Positions 7,957 to 17,045 of a stretch of 33,219 nt of DNA are shown here, piece by piece. The notes beneath the pieces are model-generated. The model ran no database searches, was not told the origin of the DNA, and was given only the letters and a program-made list of their open reading frames with translations. The position numbers and the translations under genes were made by a program. Source of the stretch: Bacillota bacterium (GTDB lineage Bacteria > Bacillota > Clostridia > Saccharofermentanales > Fastidiosipilaceae); contig JASGUU010000015.1 of NCBI GenBank assembly GCA_030057555.1, forward strand, positions 1 through 33,219. The letters are read 5' to 3'. Positions within the stretch are counted from its first letter, which is position 1; each line of letters begins with the position of its first letter.

Positions 7957-8061
7957 TCGCTGTTTCACCTTATTCTGTTCCTGCAAACAGGCAGCCCGGC
8001 ATGATCGGGGAGTCACAGTGCAGGTGGCATCTCCGGCGGGCATGTAAGTGAGGTCAAACAG

Positions 8062-8607
8062 ATGAAAAAAACAAAGCTTATTTCCCTGCTGATGGCGCTG
8101 ACTCTGCTTTCCACCTTCCTTTTGTCCTGTGCGGGCGACGGGCAGGGCGGGCCCGGCAGGACAACAGCCGCCACGACGGAGCAGCCGCAGGAGACAGTCG
8201 CTCTGGAGGAGGGTGAAATTCTCTATGTCGGCAGCACATCCTATCCCAATCTCGAACATCTGGTGCTGCGCTTTGTCCTCGCCGCGGACAAAAGCTCCAT
8301 ACACGGCGTTTCAATCCAGATCACCAATCTCCAAGCCGAGATCAGCAGCGGGAACACGAAGACCAGGCTGTCCCTGTCCCAGTCGACCGAGCGCTTTTCC
8401 GGCGAGTACCCGGTTGACTATGCGGGCACATCGGTCGGAATAGCGATCGGGGAAAGCCGCATCGAACGGCTGCATTTCGAAGACGACAGGGCCGAGGTCG
8501 ATCTCAGCTATGTCTACAGACACAGCTCTTTCGGAGCCGGGGCCACAGTGACGGAGGTCCCCTTTGGGACGTCAGGCTTCGTCTGCGAGGCAAAGCAAAA
8601 AGGATAG
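8062..8607 (+). CDS. Small lipoprotein of unknown function
   Basis: This 181-residue protein has a clear lipoprotein signal: KKTK, a hydrophobic core and LLSC with the Cys at residue 23. A Gly/Thr/Gln-rich linker and a compact beta-rich domain (residues about 50-175) follow. GTGAGG lies about eight bases before the ATG. I do not recognise the domain. It is followed after 113 bp by a zinc-ribbon membrane protein in the same direction, and could belong to that transcription unit. It should be anchored to the outer face of the membrane. Confidence 0.75.
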   Translation: MKKTKLISLLMALTLLSTFLLSCAGDGQGGPGRTTAATTEQPQETVALEEGEILYVGSTSYPNLEHLVLRFVLAADKSSIHGVSIQITNLQAEISSGNTKTRLSLSQSTERFSGEYPVDYAGTSVGIAIGESRIERLHFEDDRAEVDLSYVYRHSSFGAGATVTEVPFGTSGFVCEAKQKG

Positions 8608-8720
8608 GAAATATTCGGTTCGCAATGCGAAATTCGCTGAGACATGTGGCTGTCAAAGGCAGATAATGCTTAGGGGGCTGCCGCCGGGAACGGTGGCTTG
8701 AGGAGAGGTAGTGATCCATC

Positions 8721-10940
8721 ATGCTGGAGATTCTGGGAGTCGTACTGCTTAGCAATGTTAACAAGAAGAACGCCCTCGCGCGCGGCCAGAAGCCGGGCCT
8801 CTATGTAGCTCTGACCTTCATCCTCTGGCTGCTGCCCGAGTTCTGCGTCGGCTTTTTCGGCGGAATGCTGGAGCTGGGTCCGGTCGCGTATCTCTATGCC
8901 CTGATGGCGGCGGCTACCGGAGGACTGATCTCCTATCTGATCGCAAAGTATGGCAAACAGGGCAGCTATGTTCCGCCCGCTCAGACGGCCCTGCAGAATG
9001 TGGCCGCCCATGCCGAACCGCTCGAGTCCCCGGCCGAGGTCACCCTGACACGCGTCAGCAGCATGGTCAGCTCGCTCGTGTCCTGGTCCTTCACACTCAA
9101 CGGCTACGCAGTGGGACAGCTGAAGAACGGCCAGTCGCTGAAATTCACGACCCGGCAGCGGCAGAACGTGCTGATCGCAAAAGATGCCTACGGAAGCGAG
9201 CTGCCGCCCTTTGTCTTCGAAGTCGAGGCGGGGGCCGAGGCTACGCTCTTCTTTAAGGTCAACCGCTTTCTCCCCGAAAAGTCGACCGGTCTGCGCCTGT
9301 CCTCTCCCGACGCTGCCCCGCGATCTGCCGCCCCGGCATCTGCTGTCGCCGCGGCACCCGCAGCCGTCGCAGCGCCGGGACCGCCGGCGCTGCCGGATGC
9401 AGGACCGCCCCGGCAGGCTGCCTTCTGTCATAAATGCGGCACAGCGCTGTCCGGAGACGTGCGTTTCTGCGAAAACTGCGGCCAGCCCCGCTTTGTCCTC
9501 CCGCCAGCGGCGATGCCTGAACCTGAGCCCGTGCGGGAAGCACAGAGCCCCGAAACGCCACCGGACAGCCTGCCGGGCATTGAGAAGCCTCAGCAGATGT
9601 TTGCGGTCTGGCTCAGCATCGGGCTCACCGCTGCCTGGGTCCTCAACGTATTTTTTCATATCGTGAGCAGCGCGCGCCTGCGCTATGACAGCAGCTTTGC
9701 CAATCTGGCGAGCGCGGCCATCCTGGCCTGCTCGGCCTGGCTTTGGCTGCAGAAGCCAGGCCGGTCGAAGGCTTTTGGGGCCGGGCTCGGGGTTCTCGCG
9801 GTGCTTCTGAACTATCTCACCTTTCCCATGCACATCATCAACCGGCAAAGGGGCATGCTTGTCAATCTGGTCATCGCCGGTGGAGAGAGGACTGGCCTGG
9901 CGGATATCGCCAGAATACCGATCACACCCGCAACACACTTTGCTCTCTGGCGTTTTGCCCTGCTCTCAGTTGGCAGCGTGATCCTGTTTTACCATCTGCT
10001 GCGCAGACGCGAACCAGCCAGGAGACTGCAGCTGACCGCCCTGTTCAGTGCCCTGACTATTTTCCTGGTGGAGACACTGCTGAGCGTTATTGTGACACCG
10101 TATTATCTCCAGGCACTCCAGCTCTTTGCTTCCTTTCTCGTCGGTCTGTTGACCAGAGCTGCGGCCTTCGGGCTGGTCCTGTCTGCCCTGGAGTCGCGTG
10201 CCACCATGCGTAACAGGCGCATCAGCCTCTCGGGCTGGGGACTCGTGTGGACCTGGCTGGCCACGCTGGGGGCTTTCTCTTCCATTGTTATCCTGCTCAG
10301 AACCGTCTCAACGAAGGTGCAGATGCCTGTCTTTTCCGGCCAGATCGTCATGGCCATGGCCTGGCTGCTGGGCTATATTCTGCTGCTCTGCGGCAGACGC
10401 CTCGGCTGGTATGTCATCTTTATCACAGCCGTGGTCGGCTATGGGGCACAGTTCGCCCTGTCGACCGAAATCATGATCATGTATTCGCCGCGCCTGGCCT
10501 ACAGGGCCGGCTTTGTCACGCACTTTGTCACCGCCCTTGTCGGCCCGCTGAACCCGCTCATTACCTGGCTTTCGATCCGCAGAGCCTGGCGGGCAGCGGA
10601 TGACCCCTCCGGCACCCATATCAGCCCCGGCCGGTCTCCCAGGCCGTACGGAGCCTTTGACCGCTTTGCCTCGATCTTCAATCTGATAGCGGGCCTGCTC
10701 ATCCTGCTGATCCTTCTCATCAGTGCGCTTTCCCTCGAACGCGTCGAGCAGGGCATGCTGCCCCCCCTGATTATTTCCCTGCTCGCGATCGCTCAGGCAT
10801 CCGTGAGTCTCGTGGTAATGAGGCGGAAGTATCCCACGGTACTGCGGGTGTTGAACATCATCTTCTTTGTGTTTATGGTGCTGCTGATGTCAGCTGTCGT
10901 GATTTCTGCCCTGATGTATCTATCGAGCCTGAGGCGATAA
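8721..10940 (+). CDS. Polytopic membrane protein with internal zinc ribbon
   Basis: This is a 739-residue protein. Two membrane helices at about 27-72 are followed by a beta-rich soluble domain at about 105-185 (PEGA-like in feel: LNGYAVGQLKNGQ and LIAKDAYG), an Ala/Pro linker and a zinc ribbon with C236, C239, C250 and C253 (FCHKCG, FCENCG). From about residue 292 to the end come many hydrophobic helices, roughly ten. The ATG is the first start after an in-frame stop; AGGAGAGG lies 12 bases upstream, which is rather far. The next gene begins 13 bp after the stop and also encodes a zinc ribbon, so the two are likely one functional pair. No catalytic motif is visible. Bacillota often place zinc ribbons on membrane proteins of unknown role. 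Confidence 0.8.
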   Translation: MLEILGVVLLSNVNKKNALARGQKPGLYVALTFILWLLPEFCVGFFGGMLELGPVAYLYALMAAATGGLISYLIAKYGKQGSYVPPAQTALQNVAAHAEPLESPAEVTLTRVSSMVSSLVSWSFTLNGYAVGQLKNGQSLKFTTRQRQNVLIAKDAYGSELPPFVFEVEAGAEATLFFKVNRFLPEKSTGLRLSSPDAAPRSAAPASAVAAAPAAVAAPGPPALPDAGPPRQAAFCHKCGTALSGDVRFCENCGQPRFVLPPAAMPEPEPVREAQSPETPPDSLPGIEKPQQMFAVWLSIGLTAAWVLNVFFHIVSSARLRYDSSFANLASAAILACSAWLWLQKPGRSKAFGAGLGVLAVLLNYLTFPMHIINRQRGMLVNLVIAGGERTGLADIARIPITPATHFALWRFALLSVGSVILFYHLLRRREPARRLQLTALFSALTIFLVETLLSVIVTPYYLQALQLFASFLVGLLTRAAAFGLVLSALESRATMRNRRISLSGWGLVWTWLATLGAFSSIVILLRTVSTKVQMPVFSGQIVMAMAWLLGYILLLCGRRLGWYVIFITAVVGYGAQFALSTEIMIMYSPRLAYRAGFVTHFVTALVGPLNPLITWLSIRRAWRAADDPSGTHISPGRSPRPYGAFDRFASIFNLIAGLLILLILLISALSLERVEQGMLPPLIISLLAIAQASVSLVVMRRKYPTVLRVLNIIFFVFMVLLMSAVVISALMYLSSLRR

Positions 10941-10953
10941 GGAGGAAGCCGGA

Positions 10954-13074
10954 ATGACCTGTAGCAAATGTGGAATGCCCCTGCCGTCGGATTCACAGTT
11001 CTGTCCCTTCTGTGGTGTGGATGTGAAAGCGGCAGACACAGGCGGCCCGCCGGAAGCACATGAAGCGGATGCACCCGTTCGTGACTTCGCTGCGGAGCCG
11101 GAGGCTCTGTCTGTAGCCGCAGCTGTGGCTGAGGAGGCAGCGCCGCCGGAGCTGCCGCATGGTCCGGAGACGGCTGAGATGGCCGCAGCCCGGGAGGCGC
11201 CTGCCGCCGCTGTCGCCGGGGAAGAGGGTGCCACAGTGGAGATGAACGCTGCGACAGAGCTTGCGGAAGAGCGGCCGACCCCGCCGCCGAAAGCCAGGCC
11301 GACAGCACCCGGGCCGCAGCCCCGGACTCCCGGAGCGCGCAAAAAGGGCAAAAAGGGCAAAAAGGGTCTCGCCATTGTGGCCGGCGTACTCGCACTCGCT
11401 GCCATCCTCGCCGCCATACTGATCCCCCAGCTGATCAGGAGACAGAAGCAGGCACGCTATGACGAGGCGGCGGTGCTGCTGGAGGACGGCAGGTATCAGG
11501 CGGCGCGGGAAATCTTCCTCTCCCTGGAGGACTTTGAAGACGCGGCCGTGCAGGCGGAACTGGCCCAAAAATGGCTGGATCATGAGAGCGCGGTCGCGCA
11601 CATGAATGCGGGCCGCTATGACGAGGCCCTGAAGGCCTTTGAGGCCCTCGGCGATTTCGAAGATGCCCCCAGACTGGCACTGAAATGCCGGCAGACCATG
11701 GACTACAAAGACGCGGTCACGCTCATGGATGAGGGCCGGTACGCGGAGGCGAAGGAAGCCTTTGACGCACTGGGCAGCTTTGAGGACGCTGCCAGCCTCG
11801 CGCTCGAATGCCAGCGCACCATGGACTACGAAGCTGCGGTCGCACACATGGAGGCGGGTCGGTATGCGGAGGCCAAAGCGGCGTTCGAAGTGCTCGCCGA
11901 CTTCAGAGATGCCTCCGATCTGGCGCTGGAATGCCAGCGGAACATAGACTACGAAACTGCGCTCGCGGCCATGGATGAGGGCCGTTACGCAGAGGCCAAA
12001 GAGGCTTTTGCAGCGCTCGGTCAATTCAGGGACGCTGCCAGACTGGCGCAGGACTGTCAGAATGCGCTGGACTATGAAGCGGCGCTCGCGGCCATGGAAG
12101 AGGATCGCTACGAGGAAGCTCAGAAGCTCCTCGAAAACCTCGGTGACTATGAGGATGCCGCCTCGCTCGCAGCCGAATGCAGAAATGTTCTGGACTACAA
12201 AAGCGCCCGCCTGGCCATGGAAGAGGGGCGTAATGGCGATGCGCTCGAGGCCTTCAGGGCTCTCGGCGATTATGAGGATGCCGAGTCGCTGGTTCTGGAA
12301 TGTCAGATACGGCTTTACGAAGAAGCATTGTTTCTCTATGGGACCGGCGATTATGATGCGGCCGCCGTGCAGTTCAGGCTCGCGGGTGATTATGAGGACG
12401 CACCCCGCATGGCTCTGAGGTGTGATTCACAGGAGGACTATCTCGAAGCAATCCAGCTCATGGAAGCAGGTGAATTCGAGGCTTCACGGGATATTCTGAG
12501 CGAGCTTGACAGCGACGTCTTCGGAGACAAGTACGATCTCATTAATGAAAGCCGTTATCTCGAGGCGGTGGCTGAGCGGGATGCCGGGCGCAACTACGAG
12601 GCCTCTCTGCTCTTCCTCGCGCTGGGCGACTATTCCGACTCGGCGGCACAGGCGGAAGCCTGCAAGGTGCCCATGCCGGCTACCGGCGAGACCTACCGCA
12701 ATCCATCCTATTACGGATCTTCCTGCATGCTCACGCTGAAGCCGCCCACGGACGATGGCAGCAGCAACTACTTCAAGATCTATACCCCGGATGACATACT
12801 CGTATCCTGTATTTTCATCAACGCCGGCCACGAGGCGACTGTCAGCCTGCTGGCCGGTGAGTACCGCATCAAGACTGCCTACAGCTATGGCCCCTGGTAC
12901 GGTGCCGAATCCATGTTTGGTGATGATGCCTGGTATCAGATCCTGAGTGTTGAGGGCGTCGGCGAAATCATCCCTCTGGAAGCGAACAGGCACTACACGA
13001 TCACCTTAAGAACCGGGAGTGAAATCCCTGGCCAGGACGTCGAGACCGTGAACGAGAGCAGAGACGGTTTCTAG
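10954..13074 (+). CDS. Zinc-ribbon, single-helix protein with ~10 TPR-like 41-residue repeats
   Basis: This is a 706-residue protein. An N-terminal zinc ribbon (C3, C6, C17, C20) is followed by an acidic Ala/Pro/Glu linker, a basic KKGKKGKKG patch and one membrane helix at about 138-161. Then come about ten helical repeats of 41 residues (about 168-575), each reading roughly YxxAxxxMxxGRYxEAxxxF xALGxFxDAxxLAxxC, a TPR/Sel1-like pattern. A beta-rich C-terminal domain (about 580-700) contains PSYYGSSCMLTLKPP and a MFGDDAWYQIL segment. The topology predicts a cytoplasmic zinc ribbon and an outside repeat array and cap. An AGGAGG precedes the ATG, and a strong terminator follows the stop. The job is unknown; a scaffold or ligand-binding stalk is plausible. 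Confidence 0.85.
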   Translation: MTCSKCGMPLPSDSQFCPFCGVDVKAADTGGPPEAHEADAPVRDFAAEPEALSVAAAVAEEAAPPELPHGPETAEMAAAREAPAAAVAGEEGATVEMNAATELAEERPTPPPKARPTAPGPQPRTPGARKKGKKGKKGLAIVAGVLALAAILAAILIPQLIRRQKQARYDEAAVLLEDGRYQAAREIFLSLEDFEDAAVQAELAQKWLDHESAVAHMNAGRYDEALKAFEALGDFEDAPRLALKCRQTMDYKDAVTLMDEGRYAEAKEAFDALGSFEDAASLALECQRTMDYEAAVAHMEAGRYAEAKAAFEVLADFRDASDLALECQRNIDYETALAAMDEGRYAEAKEAFAALGQFRDAARLAQDCQNALDYEAALAAMEEDRYEEAQKLLENLGDYEDAASLAAECRNVLDYKSARLAMEEGRNGDALEAFRALGDYEDAESLVLECQIRLYEEALFLYGTGDYDAAAVQFRLAGDYEDAPRMALRCDSQEDYLEAIQLMEAGEFEASRDILSELDSDVFGDKYDLINESRYLEAVAERDAGRNYEASLLFLALGDYSDSAAQAEACKVPMPATGETYRNPSYYGSSCMLTLKPPTDDGSSNYFKIYTPDDILVSCIFINAGHEATVSLLAGEYRIKTAYSYGPWYGAESMFGDDAWYQILSVEGVGEIIPLEANRHYTITLRTGSEIPGQDVETVNESRDGF

Positions 13075-13104
13075 CCCGGAGGGACCGGACCACAGGCCGC
13101 CGGA

Positions 13105-13136
13105 AGGCCGCAGACTTCCATGTCTGCGGCCTTTTT
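13105..13136 (+). terminator. Intrinsic terminator after the zinc-ribbon gene pair
   Basis: The arms GGCCGCAGAC (13106-13115) and GTCTGCGGCC (13122-13131) are perfectly complementary around a 6-nt loop and are followed by TTTTT. It lies about 30 bp downstream of the stop at 13074. Confidence 0.92.
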
Positions 13137-13169
13137 CGGCATGACAGTGAGATCTTGATGACAGGCATT

Positions 13170-13189
13170 TTGTCTGCAAAGAGCAGACC
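13170..13189. repeat. 20-bp hairpin repeat, copy 1 (GTCTGC-N5-GCAGAC)
   Basis: The same 20-bp sequence occurs at 14922-14941. It forms a 6-bp stem around AAAGA. Each copy lies roughly 100-120 bp upstream of a small membrane-protein gene (13310 and 15031), which suggests a shared operator, RNA element or dispersed repeat. Confidence 0.65.
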
Positions 13190-13309
13190 ATCGACCGTTC
13201 CTCAGGCATTAGTCTGCCGGCATGGAGGCACGGCATGCTGCTGTCTCCATCAGGGATGGGCCATATAGCTGGTCGGCAACAGGCCCCTGACAGTCTGGAG
13301 GTTCAGTGG

Positions 13310-13627
13310 ATGGAAGTTTTCTATGTAATCGTGGCTGCGGTTTTGGTCATCGCGGCAGCATTTTTTCTCATCGTGGTCATACCCTGCGTTTTTGGCAGAG
13401 TCTTCCTCCGCTGGTCGGCGGCCAGGACGCGCTATGTGTTTTCTCAGTCGCTGTCCTCCATCGTTGCGGCGGTCGTCGGCTCGCTGGCCCTGACAGGCCT
13501 GATTCTGCTTGTCGGCATGGTCTTCAGGCAGCAGTGGGCCTTCTCGGGCGGACTTTTGCTGGTGTATACGTTCTGGACGGCGATCAAAACAGTCAGGGAG
13601 AACATCCGTGTTTCCAGGCGCATGTGA
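13310..13627 (+). CDS. Small three-helix membrane protein
   Basis: This 105-residue protein has three predicted membrane helices at about 4-28, 48-71 and 77-93, and a basic C-terminus (RENIRVSRRM). The ATG at 13310 is chosen because GGAGG lies at 13297-13301 with an eight-base spacer; the open frame extends upstream to 13235 but without a good site. I do not recognise a family. It sits alone between a strong terminator and a long non-coding stretch. Confidence 0.6.
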   Translation: MEVFYVIVAAVLVIAAAFFLIVVIPCVFGRVFLRWSAARTRYVFSQSLSSIVAAVVGSLALTGLILLVGMVFRQQWAFSGGLLLVYTFWTAIKTVRENIRVSRRM

Positions 13628-14074
13628 GCGGCGGCAGCTACGGGCTCTGGCCCCGGGTACAGGCCCATGAAGCTGGCTCAAGAGCGGGACAAGACAGACG
13701 GAGCGTTCCCTGGGACCGGTAAACGCATCCACTGAGCGGAGCAAAGGTATAAAAGACGTATTTGGGCGTACACGCATTCGTTCTGTCATGGTTCATCACG
13801 TTGTCAGCCTGCATCAGCGTCCCGCAGCCGATCAGGGCTGTCGGCTGCAGTCTCTCCGGAAACGAAATGCTCCTGATCCGGACGTCCCCGGCCTGTGCGG
13901 ATATTCTCTATTGAGAGGGCGGTACAGATGGGCGAGGGTTGTCGTGAAGCACCTCGGGGCGGGCGCCGGGTGGGAATCCGGCTCTATCTTCCAGCCGGAC
14001 GATTGTGATACCGGCCCGGCCCGGGATATCCTCGTTGCCGGCTGTCCTCTCCGGTTACACGTGGCCTTCAGCAG
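13628..14074. other. Non-coding stretch between convergent genes
   Basis: No frame here has a convincing ribosome binding site or protein-like composition. A 7-bp inverted repeat (TCCGGCT/AGCCGGA) near 13977-14001 has no T-run. I see no clear terminator for either the small membrane protein or the pyrophosphatase that ends at 14075. Confidence 0.5.
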
Positions 14075-14632
14075 CTACGTTTCTTCAGAAATATTCTCTC
14101 TCTTTGTGGTCTGACTCTTTTCATAAGCCCTGAGACAGCTGGTGACGATCTCGTTTGCAACCTCCCGGCCGTCAATCTGCAGGACATAGGTTTTGACGTT
14201 CTCAAGGTCCTTGTAGACCTCGAAGAAGTGCATGATCTCGTTGTAGACGTGTTCCGGCAGATCCGTCAGATCCTGGTAGAAGCTCATCTGCGGATCCTCG
14301 AAAGGCACAGCGATGATCTTCTCGTCGATATAGTCGTCGTCGGTCATCTTGATGACGCCGATCGGGTAGCAGCGCACCATGCAGAGAGACACCAGACTCT
14401 CGGAACAGAGCACCAGAACATCGAGAGGATCCCCGTCATCAGAGATGGTCAGCGGGATAAAACCGTAATTCTGGGGGTAGTGGGTCGATGTGTAGAGGAT
14501 CCGGTCCAGGCGTAAAAGGCCGGTCTCGTTATCAACCTCGTATTTTTGCTTGCTGCCCTTGGGTATCTCAATAACGGCCAGAAAGTCGTCTGGTGTAATG
14601 AGTGCTTTGGGTAGATGGTTCCAGGGATTCAT
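14075..14632 (-). CDS. ppa: Family I inorganic pyrophosphatase
   Basis: This 185-residue cytoplasmic enzyme hydrolyses pyrophosphate to two phosphates and so pulls biosynthetic reactions forward. The full active-site set of family I is visible: IEIPKGSKQKYE (E22, K30, E32), the signature DDGDPLDVLV (D66, D68, D71) and D98, D103 and K105 in MTDDDYIDEK, in the order and spacing of the E. coli enzyme. The ATG at 14632 is preceded by GAGGAGG at a five-base spacing. The frame stays open to 14731, but the upstream part carries no family residues. It is monocistronic and opposite to its neighbours. The C-terminus is slightly extended and Lys/Glu-rich. Confidence 0.95.
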   Translation of the reverse strand: MNPWNHLPKALITPDDFLAVIEIPKGSKQKYEVDNETGLLRLDRILYTSTHYPQNYGFIPLTISDDGDPLDVLVLCSESLVSLCMVRCYPIGVIKMTDDDYIDEKIIAVPFEDPQMSFYQDLTDLPEHVYNEIMHFFEVYKDLENVKTYVLQIDGREVANEIVTSCLRAYEKSQTTKRENISEET

Positions 14633-15030
14633 GGGGACCTCCTCACAGTTGTTGACAGGCTTTGGCCGTGTCCATGCTCCGGTGCAAACATGAAAGTTGT
14701 GGCCGCTATTGGTGTCTGGTATGTACTCCACACCCGTTACCGCGGTGCGTACATCATAACCCGTGTTTTGCCGGGGGTGTCCGGGGCTTTCTCACTCGTC
14801 CCAGGCGATGTTGGATGAGATGGCAGCGAATCGCGGACGTTCATCGGCAACAGATCCTGCAGAGCCGGCCTGTTCAGGCTTGCCGGAGCTGCCTGTGGCT
14901 CCGGGCTGCAGCGTATGCGGCTTGTCTGCAAAGAGCAGACCGGCGGCTGTCCGCCAGAGGCTACTTTTTCCTCAGGGACAGCCTGCGTCACAGTGGCATA
15001 TGGGAGTACAGAATGGAGGAGATCATTTTC
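14633..15030. other. Divergent intergenic region with hairpin repeat
   Basis: This 398-bp stretch separates the pyrophosphatase (minus) from the zinc-ribbon gene (plus). It should hold promoters for both, but no consensus pair stood out. The GTCTGC-N5-GCAGAC repeat at 14922-14941 is its only clear structure. No convincing coding frame is present. Confidence 0.5.
14922..14941. repeat. 20-bp hairpin repeat, copy 2
   Basis: Identical over 20 bp to 13170-13189: a GTCTGC/GCAGAC stem with an AAAGA loop. It lies about 90 bp upstream of the small zinc-ribbon membrane-protein gene at 15031. Confidence 0.65.
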
Positions 15031-15519
15031 ATGAAAGCCAACCGGACCTTTATTGACGGAACAACAGTCTGCCCGGTCTGCAGAGCAGAGATGACATGTT
15101 TCCAGTACGACAAGAACACGATCAGCAACGCCAGAGTCAAAACGGACTGGCAGGCATGGAAGAAAATCACTTCCTGGACAGAAACAACCTATGGCAGGGG
15201 TATTGGCTTCATGTGCCTTGACTGCTACAAAAAGCGAGCACGGCGCTTCTGGCTGGTTTTTGGCCTGCTTCTCCTGATGCTTATCGCCGCAATCGCCACC
15301 GGTGCGGTCTTTTCACTGAAACCCCTGCTCTACACGGGTCTCGGCGGTCTGGCGGTCATGCTTATTCTTTTTTACAGCAGGGATGCAAAGGAATTCTATG
15401 ACCTGGAAAAGGCCATTCGCCGCCATGCCAACCCGACGCAGGAATTTGCCAGCCGGCTCGTCCGGGAGCACCCTGATGAGTTCCAGAGAAATGACATAAT
15501 CCGCGCTACCCGGCTTTAG
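15031..15519 (+). CDS. Small zinc-binding membrane protein
   Basis: This is a 162-residue protein. An N-terminal cytoplasmic part carries two CxxC pairs, CPVC (C14, C17) and CLDC (C62, C65), likely a split zinc ribbon. Two membrane helices follow at about 74-95 and 99-115, then a charged helical tail. The ATG at 15031 is preferred because GGAGGAG lies at 15015-15021; an in-frame ATG at 15013 overlaps that site. I recognise no named family. It resembles the zinc-ribbon membrane proteins at 8721 and 10954 only in architecture. Confidence 0.65.
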   Translation: MKANRTFIDGTTVCPVCRAEMTCFQYDKNTISNARVKTDWQAWKKITSWTETTYGRGIGFMCLDCYKKRARRFWLVFGLLLLMLIAAIATGAVFSLKPLLYTGLGGLAVMLILFYSRDAKEFYDLEKAIRRHANPTQEFASRLVREHPDEFQRNDIIRATRL

Positions 15520-15653
15520 GCAGAGCATCAGAAGCCGCCAGACTGTTCGCGCCGAGAACCGCGATCCCTTTGTGTATTAGACTGTGCTCCGGAAGCTTCT
15601 CTCCGGACGACGCTTCCGCCGACGTTGAGCCGGCTGTCGTTTTGCCGGTCAGG

Positions 15654-17045
15654 ATGAGGGAGCGTGAGGAATTGCTTAAGCAGGTCTGTAATGGGGCGGA
15701 TTCGTCCGTCCCCGGAGACGGGGTGCGAGCGGCTTCCCTGCCCGCTGCTGCCCGGGCCGGGAAGCCTGAGCTCTGGGAAACCGCTCTCCGAAACGGATAT
15801 TTCAGTTATGACGTGACGGCTGCGGCCACGGCAGCTTCCGGTCATCTGCAGGGCCTTTGCGTGGACGATGAATTGAAGTATGCCTACCTGTCCTACACCG
15901 ATACCCTGCTCAAGCTCGACATGGCCACCGGAGAGGTGACAGGCAGCGTCACGGGCTTCGGCCCCGGCAGCTTCACCGTCGAGGGCGGGGCCCATCTGGG
16001 CTGCCTGGCCTTCTACGACGGCAGGGTCTACGGATCTCTGGAGTACAAGTCCCCCGGGAAGAAGTTCTTTCTGGCTGTTTTCGATCCGGAGCGGATCAGT
16101 GGGATGAGCATGAACTTTGAGGACATGGAGGAGGGGGTGGATGCCGTACTGCTCCATGAGCCCACCTGCGATTTCCGTGACCCTCTCGACGATCAGCCCG
16201 GCAGTGAGGACGGCAGCGCCGTGAACGGGGATCCCCTGGGACACAGGTTCGGCTGCTCCGGGATTGACGGTGTGACATTCGGCAGACTGCCCGGTGATAC
16301 GAGTGGCAGGATCTACTGTCTGGTGGCCTACGGCATCTATGGCAACCGGGACGAGTGGCTGCGCCGCTATGACAACAATTACAACATACTGCGCGTCTAT
16401 GATCCCGGGATGTTCCGTGAACGCTTCAACCCGATCACCGGAAGCGGCGACCGGGTTCTGCGCCGCTTTACCTGTGAGCGCGGCATGGACATGGCCTTTG
16501 AGGAGCAGGAAGCTCTGAAGGCTGTCGATACCCTTTTTGTCTGGACGGGAACGACCGACTGGGGCTGTCAGAATCTGGAGGCGGAGCGAGACAGCGGCGA
16601 TATCGTGCTCCATACCTACCGCACGGTCAAGCCAGGCTGGGAGGAGTGGAGCCGGAAGGACGCCGTCTTCGTCATCGATGCCGCGGCCGGCTGCGAAATG
16701 AAGGAGATCGAGGTCGGGCAGAGCAGCCTGAATGCCGATCCGGACATCCGGAATGCCGCTCTGAAGAAGGCCCGCTGCTACATGGAGGACGGCCGTTTTC
16801 CGCTGGGCCGGCACGTCTGTCTGAAGTGTATCTGCGACGACGGCTGCCAGGTCAGGGAGTGGGCCGATACCGGCCATACAGCCATGATCTGTGGTGCTGT
16901 GAACGAGAAGGCCACCGCCACCTTCGGCATTGCCTCCCTCGGGAATGCTTATTACTATGTCGCCCATGACCAGTTCCGCATGTCTCTGCATCGGCGCGAT
17001 GAGCACTTCCGTTTCACCAGAGTAGCGGCCGGTGAGCTGCGGTGA
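15654..17045 (+). CDS. Uncharacterised protein, possibly a beta-propeller
   Basis: This protein has 463 residues from the ATG at 15654; the frame is open from a TTG at 15570, so the start is uncertain and no site has a strong ribosome binding sequence. There is no signal peptide or membrane helix in either version. The sequence is beta-rich with repeated short strands (GLCVDDELKYAYLSYTDTL, HLGCLAFYDGRVYGSLEYK, RIYCLVAYGIYGN), which fits a propeller in which each blade reports a value. It is Cys-rich for such a fold. No catalytic motif is recognised. Its stop overlaps the GTG start of the GH114-like lipoprotein by 4 bp type coupling, so the two are probably translated together and may share a substrate. 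Confidence 0.7.
   Translation: MREREELLKQVCNGADSSVPGDGVRAASLPAAARAGKPELWETALRNGYFSYDVTAAATAASGHLQGLCVDDELKYAYLSYTDTLLKLDMATGEVTGSVTGFGPGSFTVEGGAHLGCLAFYDGRVYGSLEYKSPGKKFFLAVFDPERISGMSMNFEDMEEGVDAVLLHEPTCDFRDPLDDQPGSEDGSAVNGDPLGHRFGCSGIDGVTFGRLPGDTSGRIYCLVAYGIYGNRDEWLRRYDNNYNILRVYDPGMFRERFNPITGSGDRVLRRFTCERGMDMAFEEQEALKAVDTLFVWTGTTDWGCQNLEAERDSGDIVLHTYRTVKPGWEEWSRKDAVFVIDAAAGCEMKEIEVGQSSLNADPDIRNAALKKARCYMEDGRFPLGRHVCLKCICDDGCQVREWADTGHTAMICGAVNEKATATFGIASLGNAYYYVAHDQFRMSLHRRDEHFRFTRVAAGELR

Noticed and set aside
8670-9938. 422-codon minus-strand frame
   Set aside because: It is antisense to the zinc-ribbon membrane gene, whose CxxC pairs and membrane helices are convincing; no ribosome binding site.
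13788-14114. 108-codon plus-strand frame in the gap before pyrophosphatase
   Set aside because: No ribosome binding site, random composition, and it overlaps the end of ppa on the other strand.
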